DNA of 64,000 nucleotides from Archegozetes longisetosus (Eukaryota > Arthropoda > Arachnida > Sarcoptiformes > Trhypochthoniidae): contig JAEMBT020000002.1 in assembly GCA_018873245.2 (NCBI GenBank), positions 3,094,001 through 3,158,000 of the forward strand, in the 5' to 3' direction. Position numbers and translations under genes: made by a program. Under the pieces are notes generated by a model that was not told the origin of the DNA, searched no databases, and was given only the letters and a program-made list of their open reading frames with translations. Within the stretch, counting starts at the first letter, position 1; each line of letters opens with the position of its first letter. This document shows, one piece after another, positions 14,001-26,229 of the stretch.

Positions 14001-14122
14001 ATTACTATTGTTAATAGTGTTGTTATTCATGTTATTGCTGGTGTTGTTTTCGCTCTTAGTTGACTCAATTGTCCGACTAATGGCCGATGATTGAAACATC
14101 ACTTCGTTTGATGCCTTTGGTT
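5087..14122 (-). CDS. Apc: Adenomatous polyposis coli (APC) homologue, 13 exons seen
   Basis: Scaffold of the beta-catenin destruction complex; it also links microtubules and PDZ proteins. Exons (5' to 3', minus): 14122-13488, 13075-12785, 12517-12013, 10858-10664, 10575-10320, 10142-9483, 9397-8949, 8887-8621, 8541-8050, 7964-7476, 6717-6251, 6170-5536, 5480-5087. All joins are in phase and give about 1,910 residues. Exons 1-3 hold the armadillo repeats (KVVEMVYSLL, ITLRRYSLMSLTNL, IIENGGGILRN). Exon 6 has a 15-residue beta-catenin repeat (PTDYSQRYKE). At least five 20-residue repeats follow (e.g. RTEGTPLNFSLASSLSDL, VEDTPVELSQCHSPLSSLS). Three SAMP-like axin boxes (CISSGMKK, CIELGMP, AISTGM) are present. 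The protein ends in LVTAV, matching vertebrate APC LVTSV. Exon 1 opens at an acceptor in the linker before the armadillo domain, so at least one 5' exon is not identified. An N-terminal coiled coil was not found. Confidence 0.96.
6784..7452. mobile_element. 669-bp long-inverted-repeat element in an APC intron
   Basis: Arms of about 165 bp (6784-6950 and 7290-7452) are inverted copies. Both begin AAAGGGGAA and share CTCATAATGTG, AATAAAACAATT and AATGGACTCTG, at roughly 80% identity. The element fills most of the intron between APC exons 10 and 11, in a region with no coding exon. There is no transposase, and I could not identify a clear target duplication. It is a foldback-type or non-autonomous DNA transposon of unassigned superfamily. 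RNA from either strand could form a long hairpin. Confidence 0.8.
10859..12012 (-). other. Largest intron of the APC gene, no other feature seen
   Basis: A 1.15-kb intron between the last armadillo exon and the exon carrying SPSNSCSIPSLQARK, which matches the human SPGSSLPSLHVRK segment. It is AT-rich without a recognisable repeat or frame. Confidence 0.6.
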
Positions 14123-16120
14123 CTGATCAACAGTTTTTACTAAATCATTTTATTGTTATTTTCAGTTAGTTTTGCTATTTACTAACGAATATGATGTTAT
14201 TTACTATGAATTGTTTTATCTGATGCCATATTTTAGGCAATTTAACGATTTTTCTTTACACAACAAATACCTTTTCTATACATATATTACGCCTTTCATA
14301 TCATTATTGTTTCAGAAATCATTTTCATTCGCACTAAAAATTAGCTTAAAGTTTTTATTGGTCACAACCTTATTTTTTATTTAATTTTACGTATTTTGCT
14401 AGATGTATAAAAATTTTAATCATTAATATCAATAGTATATCAATCGATTATCAAATATTAGGGAAATATTTAGTGGGACGTATTGTATGTGAAACGACAA
14501 CGCCTTTAAACTTTGTGCAAGTTTGTCTAACTTTTCTCAAATTTCTACTTGAAGAAGACATGAATTAAAAGTGAAACAAACAAGACTTGAAAATAAGTCG
14601 AAGATTTAATTAAGACGAGAAAGTATTTATGAAATAAACGTAATAAAGAATTCGAGACAAACCGGGAACTAGGAAAGCATAAATAGGGCTTAGTTGCAAA
14701 CAGTTAGGAGATTCTTATCTTCTACTGAGTTCGGTTCCTATACATCAGTAGCTACTTGAAAAACTAATACTTTTCTACTGAAAGATTAGAAATTATTCAA
14801 AACTTGAACTATTAGCCACTGTGTTGTATTTGTTGAATAACGATTCGAACTTTTAAAAGCTTTCCATATCTTATAATGTGAAGAGACACATTGTGCAAAT
14901 CAATGCCGTTCGCAATCTATGGATATTAAAAGTAATTAATGGCATTAAGGGCTCTATTGAAAAGTTATCGTAAGTCCATGTAAGTTTCAATGAGAAGAAC
15001 ATTCTCGATAATAGTTTGTTTTTAAGAGTAATTCAATATTAAAGTTTAATGTTTTACAACTAAACTGATCGAGAGCGTGTCCACAATTCAAGACTCACTT
15101 AATGACATTATTATTGCAGTTGAGTTGTTTTAATGGATAAGCTAAGAAATTCTTACATTTATAAGAAAAAGACAGAGAAATTTAATTCGTTCTTCGATTG
15201 TTAGGATACATGACTAGTGCAAATAAATTAACTAGATATCGATTTTTCACCTAGTTTTGTCTTCGTACACTTAACAAAATGAATGTTTTGGATAAATATG
15301 ATTGATGAATAAATTTATGAATGCTTTAGCAAAAGATGTTTTAATGCAGAGGCTTTCCAACACTTTCGGATCGCGACCCATCTTTATAGGACTTATCACA
15401 TGATTCCGGCAAAGCTTAATGCTAAATTTTGTGACTTGGCTGCTCACTAGTGGGTCGCAAAAGGTAGTTTAAAAATCCCTGTTCTAACAGATAACCTCAA
15501 ACCTTTCAATAAGATGTTTAGTATTTCATTAAATCGATGGTTTATTGATGAAAACAACAAGCTTTTATTTGCATTTTTATCAAAAACACTTTTGAATGAA
15601 AAACAATTCTCATGTCTTTACAGAGTGATTGATAGTTGTTTGACTCTCTCTTATATAACACTTATTTGGGAGTAGACTTCCTTTATTTTTAAAATTATTT
15701 GTAATAAAGCGAATCATTAGCAAAAATCGATATATAATATTGATCTTTAAAGTTTAATGTTTTTGCATAATTCTTATATTGTTGAGAAATCTTCCTTTCT
15801 AAGTCACAAGTAATTTATAGATAGCATGCGATCCTATTATATTTTCTTTCTACAAGTTTGTCAGTACAGCATTTAATGAGGTCTATCTGAGGGCAAATAT
15901 TACTTCAAGTTGTAGAAAACACTAGAATTTCAATCTATTACGTTTTAATGGAATTACCTCTGATTCCATAGAATCAAACCCTTGAAGTAGGGAAAAAGAT
16001 ATAGTCAATCAAATCTAGATTGAGAATACTGTTTTCAGACAGACTATTTTTCGATAACTAAAACTGAAATAAATCCAAGTCTAATATTGACTAATTTAAA
16101 CACACTAATTCCACATCCAT
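14123..16120. other. Region 5' of the visible APC exons, gene content unresolved
   Basis: The missing first APC exon(s) and promoter should lie here or further upstream. I could not recognise coding sequence on the minus strand. The plus-strand frame at 14172-14384 is hydrophobic and AT-driven, without plausible context. A small hAT-like MITE lies at 15347-15481. Confidence 0.4.
15347..15481. mobile_element. 135-bp hAT-like MITE
   Basis: The ends are imperfect inverted repeats: CAGAGGCTTTCCAACACTTT on the left and, as reverse complement of the right, CAGGGATTTTTAAACTACCT. Both run into a GCGACCCA block. The flanking 8-mers TTTTAATG and TTCTAACA agree at 5 of 8 positions, consistent with an aged hAT target duplication. 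There is no coding capacity. Confidence 0.6.
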
Positions 16121-16126
16121 TTTATT
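16121..16126 (-). terminator. Possible polyadenylation signal of the glutathione peroxidase gene
   Basis: AATAAA on the minus strand about 380 bases after the stop. Weak evidence in AT-rich sequence. Confidence 0.25.
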
Positions 16127-16501
16127 GAGTAATTGAGGAAAACTACAAAAATTAAAACATTAAATCATCATCATAGTGAAAAACATTATAATCATAAAAT
16201 AAAATCCAATCATAGTTCATCAAATACTTGTTTACAAATTCACTTCATATAAACCCATTTTAATAAAAAACAAAAATATTTTTGACTCAAGTAAATTACA
16301 AAAATAAAGTCAATTATTCACGTAATTCAGTAATTGATCACGTAATCAATGCAAAATATATTGAATCAAAAAATAGCTGGATTAAAGCCTGATTTGATCA
16401 GTAAATAAAAAAAATTAGAAAATTTCAAGACTTTAGACAAGGTCTGCCTTCATTGCGAATAAGAATATAATTAAGATAACAATTTGAATTGAAGATCTTG
16501 T

Positions 16502-17527
16502 CTAAAGAATTGCAACGATGTCACTTTCCATCTTTGTAGGCGATGTCGAGGGACCGAATCGTTTGACTGGAACTCCATCGCGATTGATTAGGAATTTAGT
16601 GAAGTTCCATTTGATAAAATTTCCCATAAATCCAGATTGATTTTGCTTGAGCCATTTCCACAACGGATGCGCATTGTCTCCATTCACATCAATCTTGCTG
16701 AAAAAGTCATAGCGAGCATTGTTTTTCTTAGCGAACTCTTTGATGTCAACGTCACAGCCTTTAGAATAAACAAGTTACCTTATTGTCAAATATAATTTCG
16801 TAACTTTTTCACTGTTCAAATCATTATAGGAGTTGCTTAAGAATTTCATCATTTTAAGGAAATCATTTGTTTTAATTATTGAGCAAAACTTGATGCAAAA
16901 TCAAAACTTTTTAATAGGAGAAAAGACAATAAAAGTGATAGGAAGAAAAAATAGTAGGATTATTCAATATTATACAGCACTTTAATCTAAAGTAAGGTTG
17001 GAAAAGTTATAGAAAGGGATAGAACCACAGATTATTAATGAGTAAATAATGATATAAACCAAAATCAACTAAGATATCGAATAGAAATTTTGAAAAATCT
17101 TTTCCGTCAAAAATCTAAACTAATAACAAATTAGCGATTAAAATAACGGATGATAAATAGGAAAAAGAGAACTGATGTTCAGACCTGGTTCTTGTCCAAG
17201 GAATTGATTGCAAGGAAAGGCCAGGATTTTGAGTCCTTTATCTTCGTACTTGTCGTAGATTTCATTTAATTCTTTGTAATTGGCTTTAGTTAACCCGCAA
17301 TTCGAGGCTACGTTTACGATGATGAGTGGAAATCCCTTGTACTTCTCAAGACTGACATCATTTCCATCAATATCTTTGGCGGTGAATTCGTAAACAGTCT
17401 TTGGTTGAGTAGTTGTTCCGTTTGTAGCCATCGTTTCGATGATATTTAGTTTGATTAGTATATAATGTGCCAATAAGGATATTATTAACACTACTATTGA
17501 TATTAGACCTAACGCACGCAATGACAT
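16502..17527 (-). CDS. Phospholipid-hydroperoxide-type glutathione peroxidase (Cys form)
   Basis: Reduces lipid and organic hydroperoxides with glutathione or thioredoxin. Two exons, 17527-17185 and 16758-16502, join in phase (G plus GC) into 199 residues, as expected for a GPX4-type enzyme with an N-terminal extension. The family signatures are [22 protein letters not shown] and KWNFTKFLI, giving the Cys, Gln, Trp and Asn active-site set. The peroxidatic residue is an ordinary Cys codon (TGC), not a selenocysteine TGA, so no SECIS element is needed. Residues 4-27 form a hydrophobic segment ([20 protein letters not shown]), suggesting secretion or membrane anchoring. A second in-frame ATG (MATNGTTTQ) after it could start a cytosolic form. 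The intron is 426 bp. Confidence 0.95.
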
Positions 17528-20500
17528 AGACCGTAATTCAGTTCAATTTTCCGTATTTTATTATCTGTCTTTCTATTGAGTCTGTTCCTACTTATTAAAT
17601 CAATTATCTCCGGTTTGATCAAAATACCTTAAATCTAAACGTTATTTCATACTTTTTTATATGTCTATTAGCCGTATTTTATGCTACTTTCAGACTTTAA
17701 AAAAGGCTAGTTTTCGCCAATACTTCAATGTTTGTTAGTCTCCCTTCAAGAGCGCATTCGCTGTGAAGTGTTCATACAAAATGAGTAAAGATTATTGAAA
17801 TGATAATTATTTGAAAGATGACGTAAAATAGGTTGAAATGGAAAAATTACTAATAGTAAAGTTGGGGCAATTTATTTTAATCAAATTACTAGATTTTTAA
17901 GTGCAAAATCAATCATTTATTAAGCTTACGAGTGATGTTTTCTTTAACTAAGTTTCAGTGGATTTAGTCATGATTTAGATAAATAGTATAGCATTGAAAT
18001 GAAGACAAAACTTCAGTCAAGCTTATAATGATAGTCAAGTGAAGAAATGTTTGACTTAATTGTTTCATATTGTCTTAACTGAATAGCTTGAAAGTCATTA
18101 CAAGTACAATTGACATGCATATAATTCAAATCTATTTTTTAAGGTAACAATCATGTCAAACATGTTAGTAACTGAATATAAATGGAAAACAAGAAAATAC
18201 GATGCATTGGATTCAGTAACGACTTGTCTCGAGATATAAAGTTTTTCAGATTATTGCACTAAATCAATCCCTAGATCCTATTTTATATTCAGATAAATTT
18301 TCATAATATGTTTCAATGAGGAAAATATTAAATCGGCAAAGAAGTTATCTTTGATTTCCATAGAAAAACATTACATCTAAAAGTTGTTTTTGCACTGTGC
18401 GTCACAAGAGTGTGTTAACCGCACTTTTCTATCATTTATGCAATACTATCATAAGTGAGAGTCAATTTTTTACAAACTTTTCAGCAAAACTTTAGTTCTT
18501 TATTAAAATTTGAAAAATGCGCTATTTCTTGAATTTTTAAAATAATTGATATTAAATGACTTTTTGTCCAAAGTGAATGATTTAAATGTATTTGAAAGTT
18601 GTTTTACTTTAAACACGTTTTCCTCGTTCTATGCATTAAGTTCGTTGCCTCATCCAACGAATCATATATAAATTTTCTATCAGAAAAATACGAGAAATAA
18701 AAGTTGGGATCCGTAAATCCAAACACATATCTTTTCTGAAATAAACTGCGAAAAAGGCTTTTAATTTATGAGTTCATAAACTTATTATAGCCATAAGCTA
18801 GACGAGATTCAGTCTTTACTATAATAACGAGAGACCTCTTGAATTCTACTATGTAGTACATTTCAGTATTAAAGTCTATAGAAACGTCGTGATCGGTACT
18901 ATTTAGGTAGCCTGTGAGTCGGAAAAGTTTAAAAAGCGCTGAAGTAGACTGCTTTAAATCAATCATTCAATCTTTAGTACATTTTTGTAAACCTCGTAAT
19001 ATCTGATAAGGTTTAATAAAAATTAATTTAATGACCGCACTTTGATCATAAAGATTAAAACTTGTAAGAAGATTTGATGATCTTGACTCGTATGGATCAA
19101 TCACTAATTTCGTGTATATATTCATCCCTTATTATCTTCCCTAAAATTGTGATTTTCACTATAAAAGTTCAAGTTTGGAATTAATAATTTTTATGAAAAA
19201 GTTTCTATAAGGCAATCTGGTAAAATAATCGTATGGATCAAATTTATCAAGTTATGAGACAATTTTTCAAATTACAACACAATTGTAGTTGAGCTATGCT
19301 CGTAACCAATTAGAAGTTTGCAATGATCCAAGCAATAAATGTAATGAGATCTCAAAAATGCAAAAAGAAATACAACACCACTTCCTGCAACTGCCACTAC
19401 TGCTGTAATTAGATTTATGGGGGCTACAAGTCTTAAATGAAATGCTCACATTTGTTGGGGCAAATGCCAACCAACATTCAAACATATGATACATTTTTTA
19501 TCAAACCTTTCATTAGTGTTCAATGATAAGCAACCAACTGATGCATCAAAAAGAAACAATTTGAAACCTTCGTACAAAATTTTTATTTGAGTACAGATCT
19601 ATGCTTAAACTTTAAAAACTATCCGGAAGCCATATCCCCTATGCTTGGTAACAGTTTTGACTCTCGCTACTCTATCATTTTGATTTAGACTAACCTTAAA
19701 TTGTGAAATTTTGGCCACTGAGGACGAAACGTGCTATAGAGGACTTGAAACGCATCTGAAATATGTAAGTTATGCTCTAAGCTACGTTTTATAACAAACG
19801 AATATGTTAGTAATTCAGACAAAGTTTTCATATTTTTAACTTGATGCATCGAAAATTAAATGAATTTAGTATACTTTTTGATTGTAATACTTGAGTTAGT
19901 AAGAATCTAAACATTTTTGAACACTTACATGAATGAAAACACTTAACGGACATGTACACCTTAAGTATGCATGTCTTGAAGCCTCAAAGTGAGATCAGCC
20001 CTAAAAGTCAATTTCAATTCAAATATGCACATTTTATGATTTTAACACAAGGTAACTTTTATTTATGGGCCATTAAGTTAGAACAAACTCGATTAGAAAA
20101 CTCCCTTGTAGTAAACAAAAATGTATTTCAGAGTAACAATAACATCGTGTCGCTTAGTGGATATTTAAGGTAAAATTTATCAGTGTCTCGCTTTGAATAC
20201 GCGCGTATTTAAAACGTATCTATACGTTATTATAGGTTGTCATTATTTCTGGAACTTAAACGCCGATAATCAATCAAGTCGATCAAATGTATTTCTTATA
20301 GATTTATTGATAATTCACTTTATGAAAATCCAATAGATCGAACTGATTATCGCATTGGCAATCAATTCTCTATTTTTCATGCTTGTTGCAGACTTTCTAA
20401 TCTAAAATTTTTCTATAAATATTATCAAATGAGAACTCGATCTTTTTAATTAGCATACTTAGGAATCATTTTAATATTTAAGCAGTTAAGATTTTTAAAA

Positions 20501-21494
20501 AATTTATTAACTTAGGTTTGAGTGTGACTTATAGCGAAAAAAATAATGGAATTTTGCGTGCGTTAATCATTTTGCTGGTAAAAAGTTCATAAACAATACT
20601 TATAAACGGTTTTCTTTAAAGAGATTTAATGCTAAGTTTCGGATTTATGGCACATTATAAGAAATAATACTCATCAAAATAATGACAACATAACTTAATC
20701 AATCTTTCCTTTATTTGGTTCATCTCTTATTGTCTTTTGAGCATACATTTTAGTCTATCCTTTTTTTGTCCGACCGTACATCTGTCGTTTCAATAACACT
20801 ACGAAAAATGTTTTGTAGTGGTGTAGCCTAAAGTAATTTGGATTGAGGTTTCGTACATTTTCTAGAAATTACATTGAAAACAATGCCGAGTTACTTTGCT
20901 TTTCAATATCACGTAACTTACATACATTATTATAAGTTAATCATATTTTAAATATAAACAAGTTTCGTTTTCTTACGAAGAGTAAGCTCTTAGAAACTAG
21001 ACAAAACATCAATACTGAATCTTAAGGTCTCAATCTTTGTGTGTGTAAATTTGATTTTCGAGTTATTTAGTCTGCGCTTTTATGTTTTCCTAAAAGTTTT
21101 AAAAGTTCAAGAAACTCGAAACCAATTCGAATGATCACTTTTCCAACTGTCTTTGGACAGCAGTGTAACAAGAAAGTATAAGTTCAAAAGCATACGAACG
21201 CTTCGCTTCGCCGTTATTAAGAGCATTAGTACTGTTTCAAATGTTAATTAGCTATTAACTTTACATTAACGTGTACTGAAACTCAAATTGTTAGATTTAG
21301 TTCAGTTAATTTTTAAGTAAAAAGTCTAATAAACCATATGACCCGAGTCATATGATTTCTCCACACTGTTATTCATGTGTTGATTAACTCTGTTGTTGAG
21401 GTATTTTTCATGTGCCCGATAGTGTATTTCATATGAAACCATTTTTGAAGAAATGCGTTAACGAATATACCTTTTACTATGCTTTCTATATTGA
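17528..21494. other. 4-kb gene-free AT-rich stretch
   Basis: All frames are short and lack motifs. Minus strand 19290-19450 contains a hydrophobic stretch (LITAVVAVAGSGVVFLFAF) in one frame but no exon context. No transposon ends were recognised. Confidence 0.5.
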
Positions 21495-21583
21495 ACTTAA
21501 TGTGTAAACTGATTTGGAAAAAGCTCACTTCAAAATCAAATTGTTTTGAAGTCTACAAAAGCAGATTAGTTGCAAAATAGAAA

Positions 21584-22205
21584 CCCCCAATCGGGTAAAT
21601 CCGGGCTAATGGGTCTAAAGGGTTCCCGACCACCCACCTCCAAGTGTAATCCATCATTGGATTCAGTTCGCCTAGCTGAACATTTTAATACCACACTTGA
21701 CTACTTCCAACCCGAACCTGACCACTTCTGGCCACCGAGACCTAACCCCTTCGATAATGGGTAGACCTGACTTTACCAAGTTGTAACCCAAGCCAAACCT
21801 GATTAAAAATAAGGTATAATAGGTTAGGTCGCGAAGCGACCTAACTTATTCTCCCTCAGTTTGTATCAGGCTTGTTTGGGTTACGACTCGAGAATCCAGG
21901 TTTATCCATAACGAGGTACTAAACCAATCAATGGTGGATATCTCGAGAACTACTTATGATAATTGACCAAGTGACGGAATCAAAATGCTCAGTTCGATGC
22001 CCTGAGTCCAATGACATATCAGTTGGTCGGGTCAGCCACTCCCGTCGGGAGTTGTCCACTAGTGGTCAGGTTCGGGTTGGATGTAGTCAAGTGTGATATC
22101 AAAATGTTCAGCTTGACAAACTGAATACAATGATATATCACACTTGAGGGTAGGGGGTCAGGAACCCCTTTAGACCCATTAGCCCGGATTCACCCCTCCC
22201 CCCCA
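21584..22205. mobile_element. GC-rich foldback element with about 150-bp inverted arms
   Basis: The left arm (21584-21735) and right arm (22056-22205) are inverted copies sharing AATCCGGGCTAATGGGTCTA, CAAGTGT, CAGTT and GAACATTTT. A second, direct partial copy of the right-arm interior lies at 21980-22022. It is clearly more GC-rich than its surroundings and carries no transposase. It is absent from the paralogous copy at 31605-31990. Confidence 0.75.
21823..21845. repeat. Perfect hairpin GTTAGGTCGC-GAA-GCGACCTAAC
   Basis: A 10-bp perfect inverted repeat with a 3-base loop inside the foldback element, the strongest short palindrome I noticed in the window. It could be a remnant end of a small element or a structure used by the foldback element itself. 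Confidence 0.8.
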
Positions 22206-22271
22206 ATCAATCATATGCTGAACTTTAGAAATGTGTAAACACTGATCTCGATAGATATTAATAAGGTAATT

Positions 22272-22957
22272 TGCCATTTCGCTGAATTTCTTTTCGCCGA
22301 ACTGCATTTCGCCGAATTCCTACTTCGCCGAATTTACATACAGGTGTACCTACCTATAAAAGCTTTTCTTCCCTATTAGCAAATGTAATTGGGATAACTA
22401 TTTTATGCGAGTAACTTAACAAAAAAATATTTAAACCAAATAAAATAGTAAGATCTATTGTTCTATAACGAAGTTTTTGCAATACAGTGATTCAGTTAAT
22501 ACGAATTTGAGTGAATTTTAGCATTATTCTCAGTTACTGTAAATAAGTTACAGCACATATTTTTCTCTTCAGAGCAGCGTCGTAGTCAAGAATGAGGCCA
22601 AGTGCGGACAGAATTCAATATTTCAACAAAATACCACAAAATTTTAGCTCAAATCAGGACACCTTTATTGTTTATATTATTTTCAAGATGCTGTATCTCT
22701 GTATAGACTTAAAAACCATGTAAATTTAAGATTTTTTGTAAACCCTTAGATTTTTTAATGCAATGAAAATGCTGAATGGCCCTTTTCTCTCAAATTAAGA
22801 TACTGTTGTTGTAGAATCAATTTTATTTCATCAAATACACAATTTATATTTCTCTATACGAAAAAAATCTATAGATAGGTACACCTGTATGTAAACTCGG
22901 CGAAGTGCGAATTCGGCGAAGTGCAATTCGACGAAATAGGAATTCGGCGAAATGGCA
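22272..22957. mobile_element. 686-bp element with TTCGCCGAA subterminal repeats
   Basis: Terminal inverted repeats of about 87 bp start TGCCATTTCG and carry three or four copies per side of a TTCGCCGAA-type motif, followed by ACATACAGGTGTACCTA on both arms. The interior is AT-rich without coding. Repeated subterminal motifs of this kind are typical transposase-binding arrays. I could not assign a superfamily or read a clean target duplication. Copy B of the surrounding duplication (31605-31990) lacks it. Confidence 0.8.
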
Positions 22958-23283
22958 CATAATCATTAAAAAGCTTTGGATCATTAAGTTGATCGCACGA
23001 TAAACACAGCATAAATAATTAAAATAATAAGCTTTATAAAATGAATAAAAACCTATACCAGTTACCACCTTGTATGAAAAGTAAAAGTTTCAACTTAAGA
23101 AGATGCATCACTAAAGTCGAGTTTTATTTGTTAAACGCGATTAAATGTTTTATATTATTTGTTTGATGGAATAGTTTTGAAGTCAACTTTAGGCAAACTA
23201 ATATTTACTTATTAGTGAAATATTTTCTTTAGTTAAAATACTATATAATAGGTTAGCTTTGTATATTTCATCAGGTGTTAATA

Positions 23284-23864
23284 CAGTAAATGCAAATGCT
23301 ATTTCACACCTAAGCATTTGCTATTTCCAAAACTAGTTTCTTATCCACAGCGCAAGCATTTGCTATTTCCGATTACTCAATTGCTATTTCCATTTGAAAG
23401 TACAATATCTTTATCAATATCTCTTATTGTTTATACCTTTACTTAAATATCGTGTTTTTGTATAAATATACAAAAAATTAATTAAATGGAAGAATCGAAC
23501 CTTAATGTAGTTTCTAGTTTTACACTAATGCGTATCAAACAATTAATCAGTATTGATTTGAGAAAATTACGTTGTAATTGTAGAAAAATTGCATGTAATT
23601 AGTGGTGAACAGGTATCTGTTATGACGAACATATTTAACATCTAATTATGTAAAATATATGGGGAGATATCTAATTAAATGTTTAAATAAAGGAGGAATC
23701 CTTTACTAAGTATTTTATTAGTTGTACTGATTCTTAACTTTATAATAAAGTTTTTAGGAAAAAGCAAATGCATAACTGGAAATAGCAAATGCTAGAGCTA
23801 TAGGTTAGAAACTAGTTTTGGAAATAGCAAATGCTTAAGTGTGAAATAGCATCTGCATTTACTG
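23284..23864. mobile_element. 581-bp MITE with TA target and GCTATTTCC repeats
   Basis: The first 57 bases and the inverted last 57 differ at only about 3 positions (start CAGTAAATGCAAATGCTATT), with TA on both flanks (23282-23283 and 23865-23866). The motif GCATTTGCTATTTCC recurs within each arm. The similarity of the arms suggests recent insertion. Tc1/mariner-like TA targeting is inferred. A cousin lies at 60406-60861. Confidence 0.85.
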
Positions 23865-25624
23865 TAAGAATTGTTTTTCGTATTTATTTTATAAGATACA
23901 TGATTTTACTCATTCATTTTGTATTTATATCTAGCAGTCAATTTAATGTTCAAAAGTTTATTAATCCTTATCGACATCTTTATAACTCATTCCTAAAGTT
24001 CCGACTTATATACATATAGAAAGTATTTTTAATGCATAATAAAACGTCTATTTGTTAACGGATTTCTTCAAAAAAGTAGGTACAGCTAGCGCCAAATAGT
24101 TTTATCTTTATTAATCCCAAACTGATGCGTGAAGAGCAAATTTTTAAGGGCTTGCTCATTCATTGAGTTATTATTAAACCTAAAATATGAATAATTTGAT
24201 TTTAAAGTAGTGAACGACCTATAATAACTGATCAAATGATTTGATGCACTTTTTAGGTCGGCAAAGTTCATAAAGTTCAAAAGCATGTTTCAGCACAACG
24301 TAAAATCTTAATTATCGCACGTGTTTATAGTTAATTGGTAAATTCAATAAAGTCATGTCAATAACTCCTGAAGCCGATAGAATATTGATTGTTATCTTGT
24401 TTCCCGACTCGATTCTAACGCTTTATTAGTTTACATTTGTACCTTTTTTGCATAACTTATTCACGACATGTGAGTCAAGAAATATCAATTATAATTATCA
24501 GTCGTAAGCCAACAGTTGATTTTTATTCTCAAAATTTGAGTTAACATTTAAACTATAGTTCTCTAAGACTATTTAACTTTTATGCTTTCCCTAACTTTGC
24601 ATCTATACGCATCAGGGATTAAAATAAAAACATTAGGCGTCAATTGTGCATATAGTGAGCATTGAATGCTTAAATTGAATATATAAGTAAATTGACGTAC
24701 TTTTTGCTAGTCGTTAAGAGCATTGTTTATAGGAAAGTACGTTTTGCTCAGCGAACGTCTAGATTTGAGTACGTTGAAAAGGCCCAAAACATGAATAAAG
24801 TTTACTTCGTACACATTTTCTAATTTCATCACTTTTTTTATTCGAAGCGCTATTTGAAAATGTGTCAAACGTTTGAGACGAGAATTAATTGTCAAAACCA
24901 CTATTAAATTATTAAACTTAAAGTCAATTGTTTTAACTCGTCATTATGAGCAATACATTCTCAAAAGTGAGTACATTTTCATTAATTATTTATAATTATA
25001 TTTTAGTTTCATTAAGAAATAGCTCACTAATTGAGAGCAGCGAAAACATTCATTTTGCTATTAATTGTCAAAACAATTAAATTGTTAATCTTAATATTAA
25101 TAAATAGATTGTAATCTATTTATTTATCTCACTGTATACAAATATATCAAACAAACGGTAATTGACTATTTTTACTTTTTGGCCACAATTACATTAATTT
25201 TCATATGAAAATATATTTTACGCATTCAATTATCTTAAATGAAATGACACGGCTATTTGAATAATTTGAAAACGTTGTCAACAAATCATTGCAAAACAGT
25301 TAAGATTATAAGATTATCACTCTTTTTACACTTGGTAATGCGCGTTAAATCAATTTATTATGTATAGATATATTATTTATTGTAGTAGCGTTAAAATAAG
25401 ATAGAATCTAAATCAACAACGATTTTGTCGGCCTATACTTGAATAGTGTGGGCAGAGTTGTTTAGCAACAGAGAATATTGTGGTTTAATTAATTAATAAC
25501 TAAGTCACTGCCAAATATATATTTATCCATATGTGATTCACAACTCTATTTAGTTTGACACGTGTGTCACATTTCTTGAAATGAGACATACGATATACTG
25601 TGCTCAATTATGAAGCCATACATA

Positions 25625-25706
25625 CAGTAAAAGGTAACTTTCGCATGTAATTCAGTGGTCTATAAGAAATACATAAGTGCACGTTAAAGTTAGCTACCTT
25701 TTGCTG
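25625..25706. mobile_element. 82-bp miniature MITE, TA target
   Basis: The ends are CAGTAAAAGGTAACTTT and, as reverse complement of the right, CAGCAAAAGGTAGCTAACTT, with TA on each side. It has no coding capacity. Confidence 0.7.
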
Positions 25707-26229
25707 TATTTTTATGCATCAAATTTAGCAGTCTTTTAAATTAGTTTTGTACGGTAAAGCTTTATTGGGCCAATTTATACTCGAACGTTTGAAAAATTAT
25801 AAATTGCCTCATTTGTGTGTGTAATTTAATCAGTTGTATTTTTCTTAAACGTTTCACATAATCACAGTTGATGGACAAGGTAAAAATTATACTTCGTAAA
25901 GAATTTATCGATATCTAGCAATAACCTATTAACTATTTAGCTATATTGTCTGCAGCCATGCTTTTAATATCTTTAATTTATGCTTTATATCAATTTTAAT
26001 TTCTAAAATTGTTTTGATTTCATCCAATAATTTTTCAAGAATATGAGTTCTCCAAAGATATAGACTTTGTTGGCTTATAAGATTTTTTCAATTTTTATCA
26101 ACACAGTTTAAACTTTATATCAATAAATATACTGAAGATTCAGCATAAGATCCAATGATCAAAATAAAAGTTAGTTAACCTTAAATCCAATAGTTACTCT
26201 CATTAAAATTACTGTAATAAATTTCAAAC

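Larger units (their letters stand above)
21495..23210 (+). repeat. Copy A of a diverged duplicated segment, interrupted by two elements
   Basis: About 400 bp here (21495-21583, 22206-22271 and 22958-23210) match 31605-31990 in the same order and orientation. Shared words include AAATTGTTTTGAAGTCTACA, TTACCACCTT, GTCGAGTTTTAT and TTAAATGTTTTAT. Copy B lacks both inserted elements, so it serves as an empty-site reference. Confidence 0.7.

Noticed and set aside
19290-19494. Possible minus-strand membrane-protein remnant
   Set aside because: One hydrophobic stretch only, in a frame different from the long one, and no splice context; too weak to call.
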